From Oasisia sp. SBJ-2009 (Eukaryota; Annelida; Polychaeta; Sabellida; Siboglinidae): DNA of 64,000 bases. The notes under the pieces were generated by a model that did not search any database, was not told where the DNA came from, and was given only the letters and a program-made list of their open reading frames with translations. The stretch is from assembly GCA_964017155.1 (NCBI GenBank), contig OZ024856.1:43494878-43558877 (forward strand), in the 5' to 3' direction. Every line of letters starts with the position of its first letter. Within the stretch, counting starts at the first letter, position 1. Below, one piece after another: positions 1 to 12,693 of the stretch. The position numbers and the translations under genes were made by a program.

Positions 1-1640
1 CCACTTGTACTATTGAGAAACTGTTTAAATGTCACACATGTGGCAGATGTTTCTTACACAATATTAATGCGACATGTTCGCATCCATACTGGTGAGAAAC
101 CATACAAATGTGATACTTGTTTTGCACAATTTTCAAATAATTTTTGTTTAAAGACCCATGTACGTACCCATACTGGAGAGAAACCATACAACTGTGATAC
201 CTGTGGTGCACAATTTTCACAAAGTTGTACCTTGAAGAAACATATCCGTATCCACACAGGGGATAAACCGTACAAATGTGATACCTGCGGTGCACATTTC
301 TCACAACGTTGTCATTTGAAGACACATATCCGTATCCACACCGGGGATAAACAGTACAAATGTGATACCTGTGGTGCACAATTCTCAAATAATTCTAGTT
401 TAAGGATCCATGTACGTACCCATACTGGAGAGAAACCATACAAATGTGATACCTGTGGTGCCAAATTCTCAAATAAGTTTAGTTTAAAGACCCATGTACG
501 TACCCATACTGGAGAGAAACCATACAAATGTGATACTTGTTTTGCACAATTCTCACAAAATAGTAATTTGAAGAAACATATCCGTAACCATACTGGTGAT
601 AAACCATGCAAATGTGATACCTGTGTAGCACAATTCTCGGACAGTGGTAATTTGAAGAAACATATCAGCATCCACATTGGGGATAAACTATATAAATGTG
701 ACACTTATGGTGCACAATTCACACAAAGTAGTACTTTGAGCAAACACATCCGTATCCACACAGGGGATAAATCACACCTGTGGTGTATAATTCTCGGAAA
801 GTGGTAGTTTAAAGAATCATATCCGTATCCACACTGGAGAGAAACCATACAAATGTGATACCTGTGGTGCACAATTCTCAAATAATTGTTGTTTAAAGAC
901 CCATGTACGTACCCATACTGGAGAGAAACCATACAACTGTGATACCTGTGGTGCACAATTCTCACAAAGTTGTAATTTGAAGAAACATATCCGTATCCAC
1001 ACAGGGGATAAACCGTACAAATGTGATACCTGCGGTGCACAATTCTCACAACGTTGTAATTTGAAGAAACATATCCGTATCCACACAGGGAATAAACCAT
1101 ACAAATGTGATACCTGTGGTGCACAATTCTCAAATAATTCTAGTTTAAAGATCCATGTACGTACCCATACTGGAGAGAAACCATACAAATGTGATACCTG
1201 TGGTGCACAATTCTCAAATAATTTTAGTTTAAAGACCCATGTACGTACCCATACTGGAGAGAAACCATACAAATGTGATACCTGTGGTGCACAATTCTCG
1301 CAAAGTTGTCATTTGAAGAAACATATCCGTATCCACACGGAATAAACCGTACAAATGTGATACCTGTGGTGCACAATTCTCACAAGGTACTAATTTGAAG
1401 GACCATGTACGTATCCACACAGGGGATAAAGCATACAAATGTGATATCTGTGCTGTACAATTCTCACAAAGTTGTGATTTTAAGAAGCATGTATGTATCC
1501 ACAATGAGGATAAACTGTAAAATGTGATACGCGAGGTGCAAAATTCTCACAAAGTAGTTATTTGAAAACATGTCCGTATCCACAATTGTGATACCTGTAT
1601 TACATTATTCTCAAAAAGTGGTACTTTGAAGATGTCGTGA
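1..1640 (+). pseudogene. Decayed tandem C2H2 zinc-finger gene (about 18 fingers, 5' end outside window)
   Basis: About 18 consecutive 84-bp units encode C2H2 fingers of the form YKCDTCGAQFS..LKKHIRIHTGDKP, with Cys-X2-Cys and His-X3-His ligands and TGEKP/TGDKP linkers. Proteins of this kind normally bind DNA in the nucleus. The reading frame is broken at least three times. Near 45-75 about 5 nt are missing from finger 1. Near 775-790 an 11-nt deletion removes the first Cys region of finger 10. Near 1338 a 2-nt deletion ends the second open stretch with IRIHTE-stop. Finger 9 has Cys to Tyr (CDTYGAQF), and fingers after about 1450 decay further (stop at about 1518, missing ligands to 1640). Open stretches are 13-807 and about 780-1345. 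The Met at 13 is unlikely to be a true start. An assembly error could explain single indels, but three indels plus ligand loss favour a pseudogene or a broken 3' part of a finger array. Confidence 0.8.
103..1340 (+). repeat. Nine-finger (756-bp) higher-order duplication inside the finger array
   Basis: Fingers fall into two types: FSNN..LKTHVRTHTGEKP (type a) and FSQS..LKKHIRIHTGDKP (type b). Fingers 2-7 read a-b-b-a-a-b and fingers 11-16 repeat that order. Finger 2 starts at 103 and finger 11 at 848, a spacing of 745 bp, which is 9 x 84 minus 11. The missing 11 nt equal the deletion seen in finger 10. Confidence 0.75.
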
Positions 1641-1668
1641 TGAGAACCCCAATAATATAATGTTGTAA

Positions 1669-1923
1669 GTGTACTGCACAAATCCGCACAAAGTTGTCAT
1701 TTTAAATCATATGTATGTATCTATATCACTGGTTTTGCATTCTTTTAAAACTGACAATTTCTACATTAGAAAATATCTTGTCAAACCTAACTTTGCTAGG
1801 TTACTACTTCATGAACTGAGACCGGACATCGTCATGGATGTTAGATATAGTTTCAACCCTGACGTAGATAAGGGCGCTTTCATTCAGGTAGAATGTTTAC
1901 TACAACCCAATGATGTATCGTAA
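1669..1923 (+). other. Unidentified short open frame just 3' of the finger array
   Basis: The frame contains a stretch with protein-like composition (KPNFARLLLHELRPDIV, about residues 36-52, then MDVRYSFNPDVD). It ends at a stop at 1921-1923. The N-terminal part is probably random read-through of decayed finger DNA. The pattern faintly recalls N-terminal regions of Harbinger-type transposases, but I cannot support that identification. Confidence 0.2.
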
Positions 1924-2044
1924 CAGTAAGTCTCAAATGTGATTAAACAAATGACTAAGATTGCTCCATTCGTCACTGTCTATACTTCACGCTGTAATTA
2001 TAATGCTGTATATCGTGATGAAAGTTAGTACAATTAAACACTAT

Positions 2045-2047
<3 letters not shown>

Positions 2048-2140
<93 letters not shown>

Positions 2141-2189
2141 AGAGTTTATTAATGTTAATTCATGTGCAGTGTTTACACAATTACAAGTA

Positions 2190-2258
<69 letters not shown>

Positions 2259-2327
2259 AAATAAGAAGAATTATGTATTATTCGGGTCAGTTCAATTTAC
2301 CAACAAAAAGTCAATCATTCTAAATTG

Positions 2328-2368
<41 letters not shown>

Positions 2369-2373
2369 GCAAT

Positions 2374-2410
<37 letters not shown>
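2048..2410. repeat. Cluster of four (TA)n tracts, one pair arranged as a palindrome
   Basis: TA runs occupy about 2049-2137, 2198-2254, 2333-2365 and 2380-2408. The third run is flanked by inverted arms (AAATTGCATTTTATAT on the left, TATAATGCAATTT on the right), so 2320-2376 can form a long hairpin. Confidence 0.9.
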
Positions 2411-2413
<3 letters not shown>

Positions 2414-2863
2414 AATAGGCATAGCATTACATAAAATTATTTGTTGACACTTGAGATTACTTGAAAATGTCATACATCACAACGAGTTTAAAAGTGTCAA
2501 AGAATCAATTTAAGCAGACCAAATTAAAAGTCCAAGCAGTGGTTACTATTAGGCACGAGAGTCTTCCGCGAAATTCCGCGGTTCGTAAACCCGATTTGGC
2601 CGTTTCTGTGATTCGTCCAAATCCTAATTTTCGTTTTTCTAATATGGGGGCGTAAAGTAATCAAAAATGAATAACATGTTTAACTTTTGTACTGGCGTGC
2701 CGCGAGCGTCGTCCTGTTAAAAGTAAGCCTCACTTTGGTTAGCTAGAAACTGCGAATCGGGGGGACGTCACAATTTGCTCACGCATACCACTGGAAACCT
2801 GCATATAGTTATAGTAGACGACCAAATAAGGCCGATTTTACTACGCTCTGTCTGAGGAATGAC

Positions 2864-3758
2864 GGGTAAAGTGGGCCCCACCATCACAGTATATCTGGTA
2901 TGGAATGCAGCTAAAGCAACGATACTAGTATTTACAGACCCGTCAGGGGATACAACTCAACATATACATGTTTGTTTGTTTTGTGCGAATTCAAAACAGT
3001 GAGCAGCAACATTTTATTTTGGTACTTTTCTTTAAATAGTTGATGTCCCTTACAATCACCATATTTCCCTAACTGGTTGGGGTACATAACTGTAAATGTG
3101 ATCCGTGGCGCAATAGTTCATAGTTGATTGAATAAGCTCTTTCAACGTGACGTGACTAATCGCATTAATCCGAAAATGACTTTCGACCGATAATCTATGG
3201 CAGAGGCGAAAGTGGGCCCCATGTGCGACAAGATACACAGAGAGGGAAAATATGGATCCTTTCAGGCAACCCTTACAAGAAAGACATCGAAGAGATTCGA
3301 AGCCATGACAAGAATGTTAACGTGCCTTCACCCAACCAGTTCAAAGAAGAGATGGCACACAACAGCTGAGAAAACGTCAAATAAAATTAAGACAGAAGGA
3401 AATTACGGTGACACTGGACATTGTCTGTATTGTTCGGAATTATATTCCAACAACATAAAAAGCTATGGCTGGGTCCAATGCGGAGAATATAGCCAGTGGG
3501 CATCCGTGCGTGTGCCGGGTGTGAACTCGCGGAGTTATGTCTGAGATTTGCGCCGACAATTAAGTGGCACACTTCGGCCTCCACATTTTGTGAACTAATA
3601 AAATGGGTCTGTTTTTAAAGCACGTCGGACGTATTATATTTATTAAGAGGACAAGACTGTGCATGTATTTAGTCAAGATATATAGCTACGTAGTGTAGCA
3701 AAATGTGATGTTGTTGTACATAAATGTCAAATGAAGGTCAATGGGGCCCACTTTACCC
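2864..3758 (+). mobile_element. Relic DNA transposon with 17-bp perfect terminal inverted repeats
   Basis: GGGTAAAGTGGGCCCCA at 2864-2880 is matched by its exact reverse complement at 3742-3758, giving an element of about 895 bp. A third partial copy (AAAGTGGGCCCCA) lies inside at about 3208-3220. The interior holds the decayed C-terminal end of a transposase-like frame (separate entry). No clear target-site duplication is visible. The C-terminal cysteine finger resembles those appended to some pogo/Tigger-like and piggyBac-like transposases; the superfamily is not settled. Confidence 0.6.
3197..3575 (+). pseudogene. Decayed transposase C-terminus with PHD-like Cys finger
   Basis: The open frame 3197-3544 ends in a pattern CLYCSELYS...GWVQCGEYSQWASV, like the PHD-type fingers (C-x2-C ... 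W-x-Q-C-x2-C-x2-W-A-H) at the C-terminus of several eukaryotic DDE transposases. Expected residues are damaged: the second CxxC reads CGEY and WAH reads WAS. The final C-x2-C has been shifted out of frame: after SYV the main frame stops, whereas E-I-C-A-D-N-stop is readable in another frame, consistent with a 2-nt deletion. No catalytic DDE region remains. It lies between the 17-bp inverted repeats at 2864 and 3742. Confidence 0.5.
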
Positions 3759-3831
3759 TTCCCCTACATTCATATTCATACGGTCGTAATTGGGAAAGTG
3801 TCGTACCTGTGGAAAACCTACGGATTGGTCT

Positions 3832-4181
<350 letters not shown>

Positions 4182-4559
4182 ATGGCCAATCCCGGGGGAA
4201 ATTAGGATGATGGCGAACCGACGACCAATAACCGGCTGCCTAATTCATAGAGTCACAAAGTACAGTGGGTTTAAGGCCTGTGTAAGATTTTCCCTCCGTG
4301 TCCTACCCTTTCACACAAAGATTGTCATCATTCAAATAGGTTTAAGTTAGGAATTCTTAACTTCTATCGCTGGCTGCAGCATAATAGTTGACAGAGCACT
4401 AAAAATGTCATTATTCTCAATGTGCTAATGGCTATTAAGGATTCAAAATAATAGTTGCCCCGTTCCTAGACTAGGGTCAAATTGCATTATGTTGTTATTA
4501 TTTTCTTGGCATCTCTGTCATCAGGGGTGAGTTGACATTATTTCCTTTTCCAGTGTTTT

Positions 4560-4842
4560 TTTATTCCTATCACTTTTCTCTTACTACATTCTCCTTCAGC
4601 AGTCTCCAATTCCTTCTATCTATATATTTTTTCCATTTGTCCAGTTTATCATCTCCCAATTTTTCCACATGTCCAACCCATGTACTCCTCACCAATTTCT
4701 TCTTCATCCATTTTCTGTTATCAGCTTTCTTAGCTCCCATGATTATTCTTACCAAGTTGTTTTTTCGCAATCCTGGACCTTCTGTGGTTTCTCTGCTTAT
4801 GCCATCGTCACTAGTGTATTCGTGTATCCCGGGGTAACACAT
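4560..4842 (-). pseudogene. LINE reverse-transcriptase ORF fragment (C-terminal region)
   Basis: The minus-strand frame includes NNLVRIIMGAKKADNRKWM and KKLVRSTWVGHVEKLGDDKL. This resembles the C-terminal region of many non-LTR retrotransposon ORF2 proteins, where an R-x-R-W-x-GHV-x-R-M type motif follows the reverse transcriptase. No catalytic YxDD region is present. Assignment rests on this motif only. Confidence 0.45.
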
Positions 4843-5346
4843 GAACTGAGCACATTTCCTTTACGTTTCCGTGATATGCATCTATTTCCCGTCACCCCTT
4901 CGACATTCCTCCAAGCGTTTGTCCCCCTGTAATCCCCATTGTAACCAAAACAATTAATCTAGTAGATTTTGCACTGGGAACATTCCACTTCCTATGGTGA
5001 ATTTATAAAATGTAATACGCACCGTTACATGTTGTGAAGTTACTGGTTGAATGCCGACACCACACCATCTATCTTAAGGTAGGGATGTTTATTCGTTGTT
5101 TCATCAGAATAAGTGACTAAATGTTTGTATTTGTCATGGTCTTTGTCCGCAGGTTTGGGAGAGTAGCGTAGTAGGCTAATGTTATGTAGGGGCTTTGGTT
5201 TCGTGTCTCTTTAATAATGTGTAGTTTCTCTGTTACTTTCTAACGTTGACGCCTCCTGTGAGTGGCTTTGCTGAAATACCAGCTACATTGGTCAGTGAAC
5301 TCGGTTGTCATATCGGTATTCATTTTAAGCAAGTTGCGTTTGAATT

Positions 5347-5349
<3 letters not shown>

Positions 5350-5425
<76 letters not shown>
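5350..5425. repeat. (AC)n microsatellite
   Basis: A CA run of about 76 bp, followed 44 bp later by a perfect hairpin (5469-5500). Confidence 0.95.
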
Positions 5426-5428
<3 letters not shown>

Positions 5429-5468
5429 TCTGCTTGATCGTCGGGTGGGTCCCTCCAATGCTGGAGGG

Positions 5469-5500
5469 AGTGTCGTAGCCAGAATCCTGGCTACGACACT
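5469..5500. repeat. Perfect 14-bp inverted repeat with 4-nt loop
   Basis: AGTGTCGTAGCCAG, loop AATC, then the exact reverse complement CTGGCTACGACACT. It could form a strong stem as RNA or a cruciform as DNA. No U-tract or neighbouring gene suggests a terminator function. Confidence 0.8.
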
Positions 5501-5510
5501 GCTGATTCCT

Positions 5511-5604
5511 GATACACAGAGTGACAAGATCCAGAGGTGACAGGGTTCCTGTGTTGGACTTTCCAAACCCACCATTTGGCAAAGAAATTTGTCATCACTT
5601 AAAG
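5511..5604 (+). repeat. Dispersed repeat fragment, second copy at 28931-29024
   Basis: About 94 bp (containing GAGTGACAAGATCCAGAGG and TTTGGCAAAGAAATTTGTCA) matches 28931-29024 closely. At the second site the similarity runs directly into the segment shared with 12694-13668, so this is probably a partial copy of one interspersed element whose full limits are not visible. Confidence 0.6.
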
Positions 5605-8600
5605 GTTGACAATCATTTCGTTTTGCCCATCGCCAATCCTTTTCTTTTATGTCCTGATGTGTAATGTTTCAATAGTTTAACTAGTATGCGCAATCAGTTT
5701 AATTTTAAAATGCGTACTTATCTTTTTTTATTCGGCAAAAAAGAATCGTCGTTACACCGGGTATAACTGACGAAACCATTAGCCGGTGTAGACGTCCTGC
5801 CCTTTTTGGGTCACGTGTTTTATACGAGATCGGCATCCTACGGCACAATAACAAACCGCATGTGCTTTTGCGTGTCGTGACGAACGTTCCGAAGTGTTTC
5901 TTCTGTGAAGGTATGTATTAAGTGTTTTATTGCAGTTAGCAACCAGGGCGAGTAGTCGTGGGCTAATTCAACAAGAACTGCAACTTGTGAACTTCATTAT
6001 AGGCCTACTCGACGTGGATTCTCTAACTTGTTAGATTATTTTTAAAGTTTGACAGTCGGCATCGGCATCGCTTAGTCTCAGCCAGATACACTCATACAGC
6101 CTTTATTTATAAGTTTATATGTATTGTATTTGATAACGCAGGATCTTGTTCATAAGCTGTGTAATTGCAAAAGTACATATCTAGAGAGTGTAGATGACGT
6201 TAGGGACGAAATGATATCTCATTGGCTTCGGAACATTGGCAGTAGCTAGGCTCCGGGTGATGGTCACCGTGGGGAGCATCCGTTATCTCGTGCAACAGAA
6301 CGTCAAACGAAGAATTATGTTGGTTATCACAATTATTTAAACAGTGTTTTGTGACTCACATTTTACTATGATTGCTGGATGTTGCTGATTTGCATTATAT
6401 TTTATATAATAATAATATTATAATTATATAATAATTAAAAAATTTATGACAACCATGATGGTGATGAATTTATTCAATATACAAAAAGGTAAACATGAAT
6501 ATAAAATGATTGTATAGCTACTAGCCAGTGTACACCATATGCAAGTATTACACATAACATTCTTGCACTTGTTTCCATTGTGGTCAGTGATGCCTGGCTG
6601 TAGTCTATGTAATACCTGATACCTTTCAACTCACATATGCCAGCTGTTCTAATCTTTATCTTTTCATCACAGCAATATATGAATGCATAATACAACTCAA
6701 ATTATGATATATTAGTATGGGCCACACTACAATGCAAGTGAGACGAGGCAGAGGAGGGACTAAGAGTAATGCAATCACTTGTGTCGGGCAAATGCATGGA
6801 GGATACATAGTTCGCAAGAGGCCAACGTTTGATCACTCCAAGTGAATTAAACATTTTAACAATCAACAATGTATACATTTGATAAATATTTTAATATGCC
6901 CATTTCAATACTCATTTGCTTTCATTAGCATTTTCATAATATCTCGGATATGGAAAACTAGGATAACCTTTGCAGTTGTGTAATGCATGTTATACTAAGT
7001 GTGTCCAGGCAAGTGTCCACACAGACTTCGGTCAACACCTTTAAAAAACTATTCAGCATACAACAATAACTCAGAAATAAATTTATAAAATCAATTATTA
7101 TTCATTCTGAAGAAGGTAGACATGTTTGAATATTCAGTGAAGGAAATATACTGTTGGCATCACAACAACACCTTATTTTGTCACTTCCAACATTTACTTT
7201 GACATCCAGCTGAGCCATAAAATGTCAAATATAACATGCAGTAGTTATTACATGACATACCCTGACACAAAATTGTATATCGAAAATAAAACAGAAAATA
7301 TGAATGCGCTATGCTTGGGAGTAAATATAATTCTATAATAATATATAAGATAAGGCATCCCTACATTTAAAAATAGCATGGTAATTTTACTATCATGTAA
7401 TGACAATACAGACCTAATAAATTACAACCCTGCTTAGATATGAACCTGTACATGCTGCTGTAGCCAAATATTTCTTGCTGCCTTTTTTGTGGAATGCTTT
7501 AGGTCATACATAAAATATTATGTTATACAGCTGTAGATTTATTGATTATGGCAAAGAACACTCCATAATGACAACTCTAATACCATGATGCCAGTTTTTG
7601 TTTACTGAGTTTGAATATTATGCTTTTCTTTTCAGGTCAACACTCAACAGGAAACTGAACACCACCACTAGGTCAACAAGTTAATAAGCTATATACCATC
7701 CAAGATCCCGGACAAGATTCCACAACCATGGGCTGTGCAAGACGCTGCAGATCAAATGTCATGTGAATATCAACCGAGTGATCTCAGTCATGTGTTGCAT
7801 CCATAACAGACTCCCCTGTACTGATGGTGTGTGCACTGACTTCCAGGCCAGTCAGTTACCCAAACTGACTAGAGACCCATATAGAATGCAGGTTGCTTGA
7901 CATGCGAATATGGTGATATCTGACTAGCTTTGCAGTTTGTGGTAGAACAGTGGGTACCATGGTCTGGCAAATATGGCATGAGCCTTCGGTCAACCTCTCT
8001 CAACACAATAAGATAGGTTCGGCATTCTTTGGTGAACTTCATCGGCTTGGATATCGATGGCATTACTGTGTTACTTAGTTCACTCTCTTTAATGGTACTG
8101 CATGCCAGGTACCTGACATTTTCTGTGCATCCACATCTACCTGTGCAAGAAACAAAGTGACAATTAACATGGCTGTGACATTTATGATATCATATGTGAT
8201 GATACATTTAGCAAAAGTCTATTATAGAATTGTTTGGTATTTGGTATTCATATCGTAAACTCTACATGCCAGATATGTTACACTTTATTAAGATCTGTTA
8301 AATCAAACAACATATCTACTAATGTAGGAAGCATTCAGCCACACTTATGTTATTATGCAAAGACTAACTATATAAAGTAATAATATCTACCACTATCTGT
8401 AGCCGGTACTCTTCATACAGGTGAGTAAACACATACCCGGGGTAGTGATTGCACATGTAACTCTCAGCCACATGGCGAGGACCATGACTAGTGTAATCAT
8501 CATAATTATAGTTAACTTAGTGTACTTTATTTGTTATTATTGTTATTTAATATGTACACATTACATGTATATAGTATGTATATGTACTTTGTATCTAGAA

Positions 8601-9100
8601 AGTCAAAACTTTCTAAGACAATTACTTCAGGAGTTAACCAGTTAAACTTTGTCACATTGTAAATATTTTGGACAAGTCATTTACAAAATCTTGTCAGATG
8701 AGTCTGCCATTCAAGCCAAAGTGAAACTTGTATGCAAACTTGTCAAGAGAAATATGTTTAATAAAACATCAATTTATGTTCTACTGCTGTAAAAAATAAG
8801 CTATTTACAGCATGTTTCAGTAATATCCATAATGCATGCATTATGAGTAAACTTTACAATTTTAGGTAAATTGCCAGGATTTTGTTCTTGTGTAACAATT
8901 GTTTCAGGATTTTGAACAATTTGCCCATGGGTGTAGTGTTAGGCACACATTTGCAGTAGGTAATGTCATTTCGGGTAAAGGCATCATTTTAAAGCCTAAT
9001 AAATGGGATTAATGTTTTTTAACTAACCAGCATTTGACATACTATGTATTTGTGCTGGATATTTTTGTGAATGAATGAATCTTGATAAAAGTAACTGTTT

Positions 9101-9175
<75 letters not shown>

Positions 9176-10940
9176 AACCATACATGTTTTCAACCTTTTC
9201 CTAATTTTATATTTTACTGATTGTTTTTTTTTATCTGATGTGCATGTGATATTAAAAATAAATACATATATCATGTGCAGTGCTTGCCATTATGTTGTAG
9301 TCAATCTTGTCAAAAGTTTCAATAAAATGTTTTTACTTTATGTTGTCTTTACTTTAGTCCACATGTGATTCCAACAATATACAATCTATCCAGGACACCC
9401 ATTACTGCAAAAACCTCATGCAGACAAATAAACTGTCATACGCAGGAGCAGGTTCAGAAATTAATTCTAGGGGGCACAAAAACTTCCACTGGCAGATGAA
9501 TAAAATTCATATACCCAAGCTGACAATTTAGATGCATATTAACATATATAATGCTCTACTGGTTAAGCCGTTTAATTGTTTTAAACGTTACAACCGTGCA
9601 TAGCTGTGTATGTGACAACAATTGTAATAATTGTTTTACCAGCAGAACTGATTAGTATAAAGAATTTGTGTTACTCAATGACAGAAGTACCGCACATTTG
9701 AAACTCGTTTTATTTTCAGGTCATAGGGAAGCCTGCACCCTTTGACTTTGCATAATCTATCCATCTACACAAATAGGCAAATAGACGACTGTGACAAATA
9801 ATTATTACACATAATTTCATGGGGCTAATAATGAATAATTTTGAATATGTTGTAAGTTTGTAATTATGAATTAAATGTTTCTTCACCATAATCACCTAGT
9901 TGGCATATTTTTCTCTGGTTATTCATATGAGATGACCACAAACACAGCAAAATTGTGTGAATGCAGTGACATAGGTGGGCATTAATTAGTGCTTTCTGTA
10001 AAGATAGTTATGTATTCCACTCTACTCAGCCTGCCCAATCAGAATGCAGTTGATACCAATTATAGTGCATGATGTAATGGTATTTCAATGTATAATTTCC
10101 ATAATATTAATTTCTATGTTTGTAACATAAATATGGCAACATATAATTAACCAATATACACCACACTTTCATCAATTTAAACATAATCAAAACAAACATA
10201 ACATCTTTCTTGCCATATACAAAATGAATAGTTTTTAAGAAACATCTTTAAAATGCAGTTACTTGTGTCATGATGATATTTTATGAATATCAAATACCAA
10301 TGATTACCTCCATTCTGGCAAGCTCCAAAAGGCATTCTTTGTACACAATGCAGAATGGTTTGCCAGTGACGTCTTCCGCTCTTGTCATCAGTGTCATGTC
10401 TTCATCGTCTGTACTCATCAGTCACAATTTCTTCAATGTCATGCACAAAAGTTCACATATAGTAACAGGCTGCAGAGTGGCAACGTCTTTGCGACATCTG
10501 AAATAAAACATAACCAAACCAGTGAGCATTACTGTAAACACCTCAAAATGGGCATTTAATCATCAACACTGGCCCAAGAGGTCCTCAGGTCCTTTGGACT
10601 ATACAGCCCTGAATAGTTAATTTGTAATATTGAATGAAATATATTTTTGTTAATCTTAATCACTGCTGAGTTTTTCACCACAAAACACAGCAAATTGTGT
10701 TTGTTAACTTGCACAGGACCATAACATGTCATTAGTGGTTTTAGGCAAAATAATATTACAATAAACTTACTAAAATCAGTTAATTTTAATGCCATGAAGA
10801 CTAAGTGAGCTGAAAACCTGCTTAGTGTTCCTCACAACTGCACTGCAGGCATACTACTGAAACTTCATCATGACGAAATGTACCAGTCTGTGAGACTAAC
10901 AGTTTTTCTTTAATATTGGTCATAAACAAAGGTTGCTAGT
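5605..10940. other. AT-rich stretch with no recognisable gene
   Basis: No frame longer than about 80 codons with recognisable protein features was found on either strand. Apart from a TA microsatellite at about 9104-9172 I see no repeat, RNA gene or conserved exon. Very small exons of an unknown gene would be missed by eye. Confidence 0.6.
9104..9172. repeat. (TA)n microsatellite
   Basis: TA run interrupted once by CA at about 9131. Confidence 0.95.
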
Positions 10941-11241
10941 ATTAGCGCAGTGGTTCAGGGGTAGAGCATCATACTCTAAAATAAGAGGACCCGGGTTCAA
11001 ATTTTGTGCTGCCATGTGAAACCTTGGGCAAGTTTTTTTCACACTACATTGCTCCATTTCACCCAGCTGTATGAATGAGTACCTGGCTATAAACAGTGAT
11101 GACTATTTGTGTACAAGCAGTCTTCGCAAAATTGCTACATGGCTGAATGCTTCCCAGAGAAGCCGAGATGGTCTTCGATTGAACTACCAGGGAGTAAAGT
11201 GTAAAAAGCGCTTTGAGCAATCCTTACCTTTACCTTTAAAT
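10940..11241 (+). mobile_element. tRNA-derived SINE with conserved core (MetaSINE-like)
   Basis: The first about 65 bp are tRNA-like. TAGCGCAGTGGTTCAGGGG and GTAGAGCATC sit where the D arm/A box would be, and GGGTTCAAATT (10993-11003) is a good B box for RNA polymerase III. It is followed by CCTTGGGCAAG, CACTACATTGCTCCA, CACCCAGCTGTATGAATG and GAGTACCTGGC, a core pattern I associate with the MetaSINE superfamily of marine invertebrates. The 3' end (AGCGCTTTGAGCAATCC) finishes in a short TTACCT repeat tail at about 11223-11236, as expected for a SINE using a partner LINE. Family name from memory; the tRNA-SINE structure is seen directly. Confidence 0.75.
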
Positions 11242-12693
11242 CATGACAAAAGTTACAATTTTGTGTCATAGTATATCACGAGCAATTTATTTTAAAAATT
11301 GTGGCACCCAGGCGTATGCCATTTTTGTTGTGAAGGAAGCTCGGAAGGATATTGAGACTTATTTTACTAGTTATTTGAGTTATAGGAATGAGCTTACACA
11401 TAGAAAAGGTTTTGTGACAATACAAGCTACGCCTCATCGAAATGTTTGGGTCGGAAGTTGGTCATATTTTAAGAAATATAATAACATACCATCTTTGCAT
11501 ATACATGTATAGATTCATAATTAAGGCAACCAGACCTGCCATATTCCTCCGATTTGCACATTTATATACCAAATATGTACAATTTATCAATTTATGTCTA
11601 AGGTATGTGTATTCTGCTCACAATCAGGGTCTGAAAACCCTATCGCGAGTGATATTTTGAATAAATCTTAATCATGATTTGTATCACCTAGCTGTACATT
11701 AACCGTACACTGTATTTATATTCTAATTGTAGTTATGTAATCTCTATATTATATAGATCAACTCACCACAATTTCACTGACACAGGCTCAAGATTGCAGA
11801 ATATATTGACTAGTGAATTAAATGTAAATACAATTATTTATTTTTAACAACCTGTCAAATGTCAAAGTGCCATAACTTGAAACCTATTTAAGCTACAACG
11901 CTCAAATTTTGGATTCTTGCTAATCTTACCAAATGCAAAACTGGAAAGGCTCTCATCATACTGTATTAGTACTGATCCATTCAAAAATAATCTAAGACTA
12001 AGTCCAAGACGTCGATGACAGCAACCAATTTATGGAATTGTATTTGCGTTCACTCGGAATGACCCTAAATGGCCTAATACCGTCGACTAATTTAATAGCA
12101 AAACAATTTTGTCAGCTGGCACACGCAATATTAAAACAATGTGAAATGGTTGAAGCCGAGTAATAACAGAGTACTAACCTGTCGTACATGTCATTTGATT
12201 CCACAACTTGCACAAGTCTATAACTTTTCCAAATACACGTGTGCGCACGGCCGCTGTTTCTGTCTTTCTGCGGCTCTTTGTGCACTTCCCTGTTTCCTTG
12301 CCGATTCGGTCGCAAACATACGCGGGCGTCCCATCGTTGAACAAAAAACAGCAAAAGAACGGGAATATTGCGACTCTATAAATTATAGTAAACAGTCTAT
12401 CGAAGGACTGACAGCATGGACGGGTCAAAGGTCGATCTCACTGCTCGTTTTCGCTCACGCGAGATTTTCAAGCTACAGTCTTTTCCGGATGTCACGGTAA
12501 CACAGGGTGTCCGGTTCGAGTTTCGGCTATGATAGCAAATACTCTTTTTCTGAGTTTTCTGTTTATTTAATAAAAACGAAGCCACACATTTGCACAAACG
12601 AGTTAGCATGTCACAGGGGATACTTCGTAGGTTTGCTTTTTCGTGAAATTAGTCTGAAACGCGAGGAGCAAAAACAATCGAACTGATTGTACA
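11242..12693. other. No recognisable gene; one weak candidate first exon
   Basis: No protein domain or RNA gene recognised. GC content rises at about 12230-12500, where a TATA-like CTATAAATTA (12375-12384) lies about 40 bp upstream of a 38-codon frame starting ATGGACGGG at 12416 (MDGSKVDLTARFRSREI..., stop at 12532). A GTAAC donor-like site occurs at 12496. It could be a first exon, but nothing confirms it. Confidence 0.3.

Noticed and set aside
32..1272. Minus-strand frames with HRYHICMV or CENCAPQVSHLYGFSPVW repeats
   Set aside because: Antisense of the 84-bp zinc-finger units.
10940..11010. Functional tRNA gene
   Set aside because: A and B boxes are present, but the acceptor and anticodon stems do not pair and the sequence runs into a SINE core and tail.
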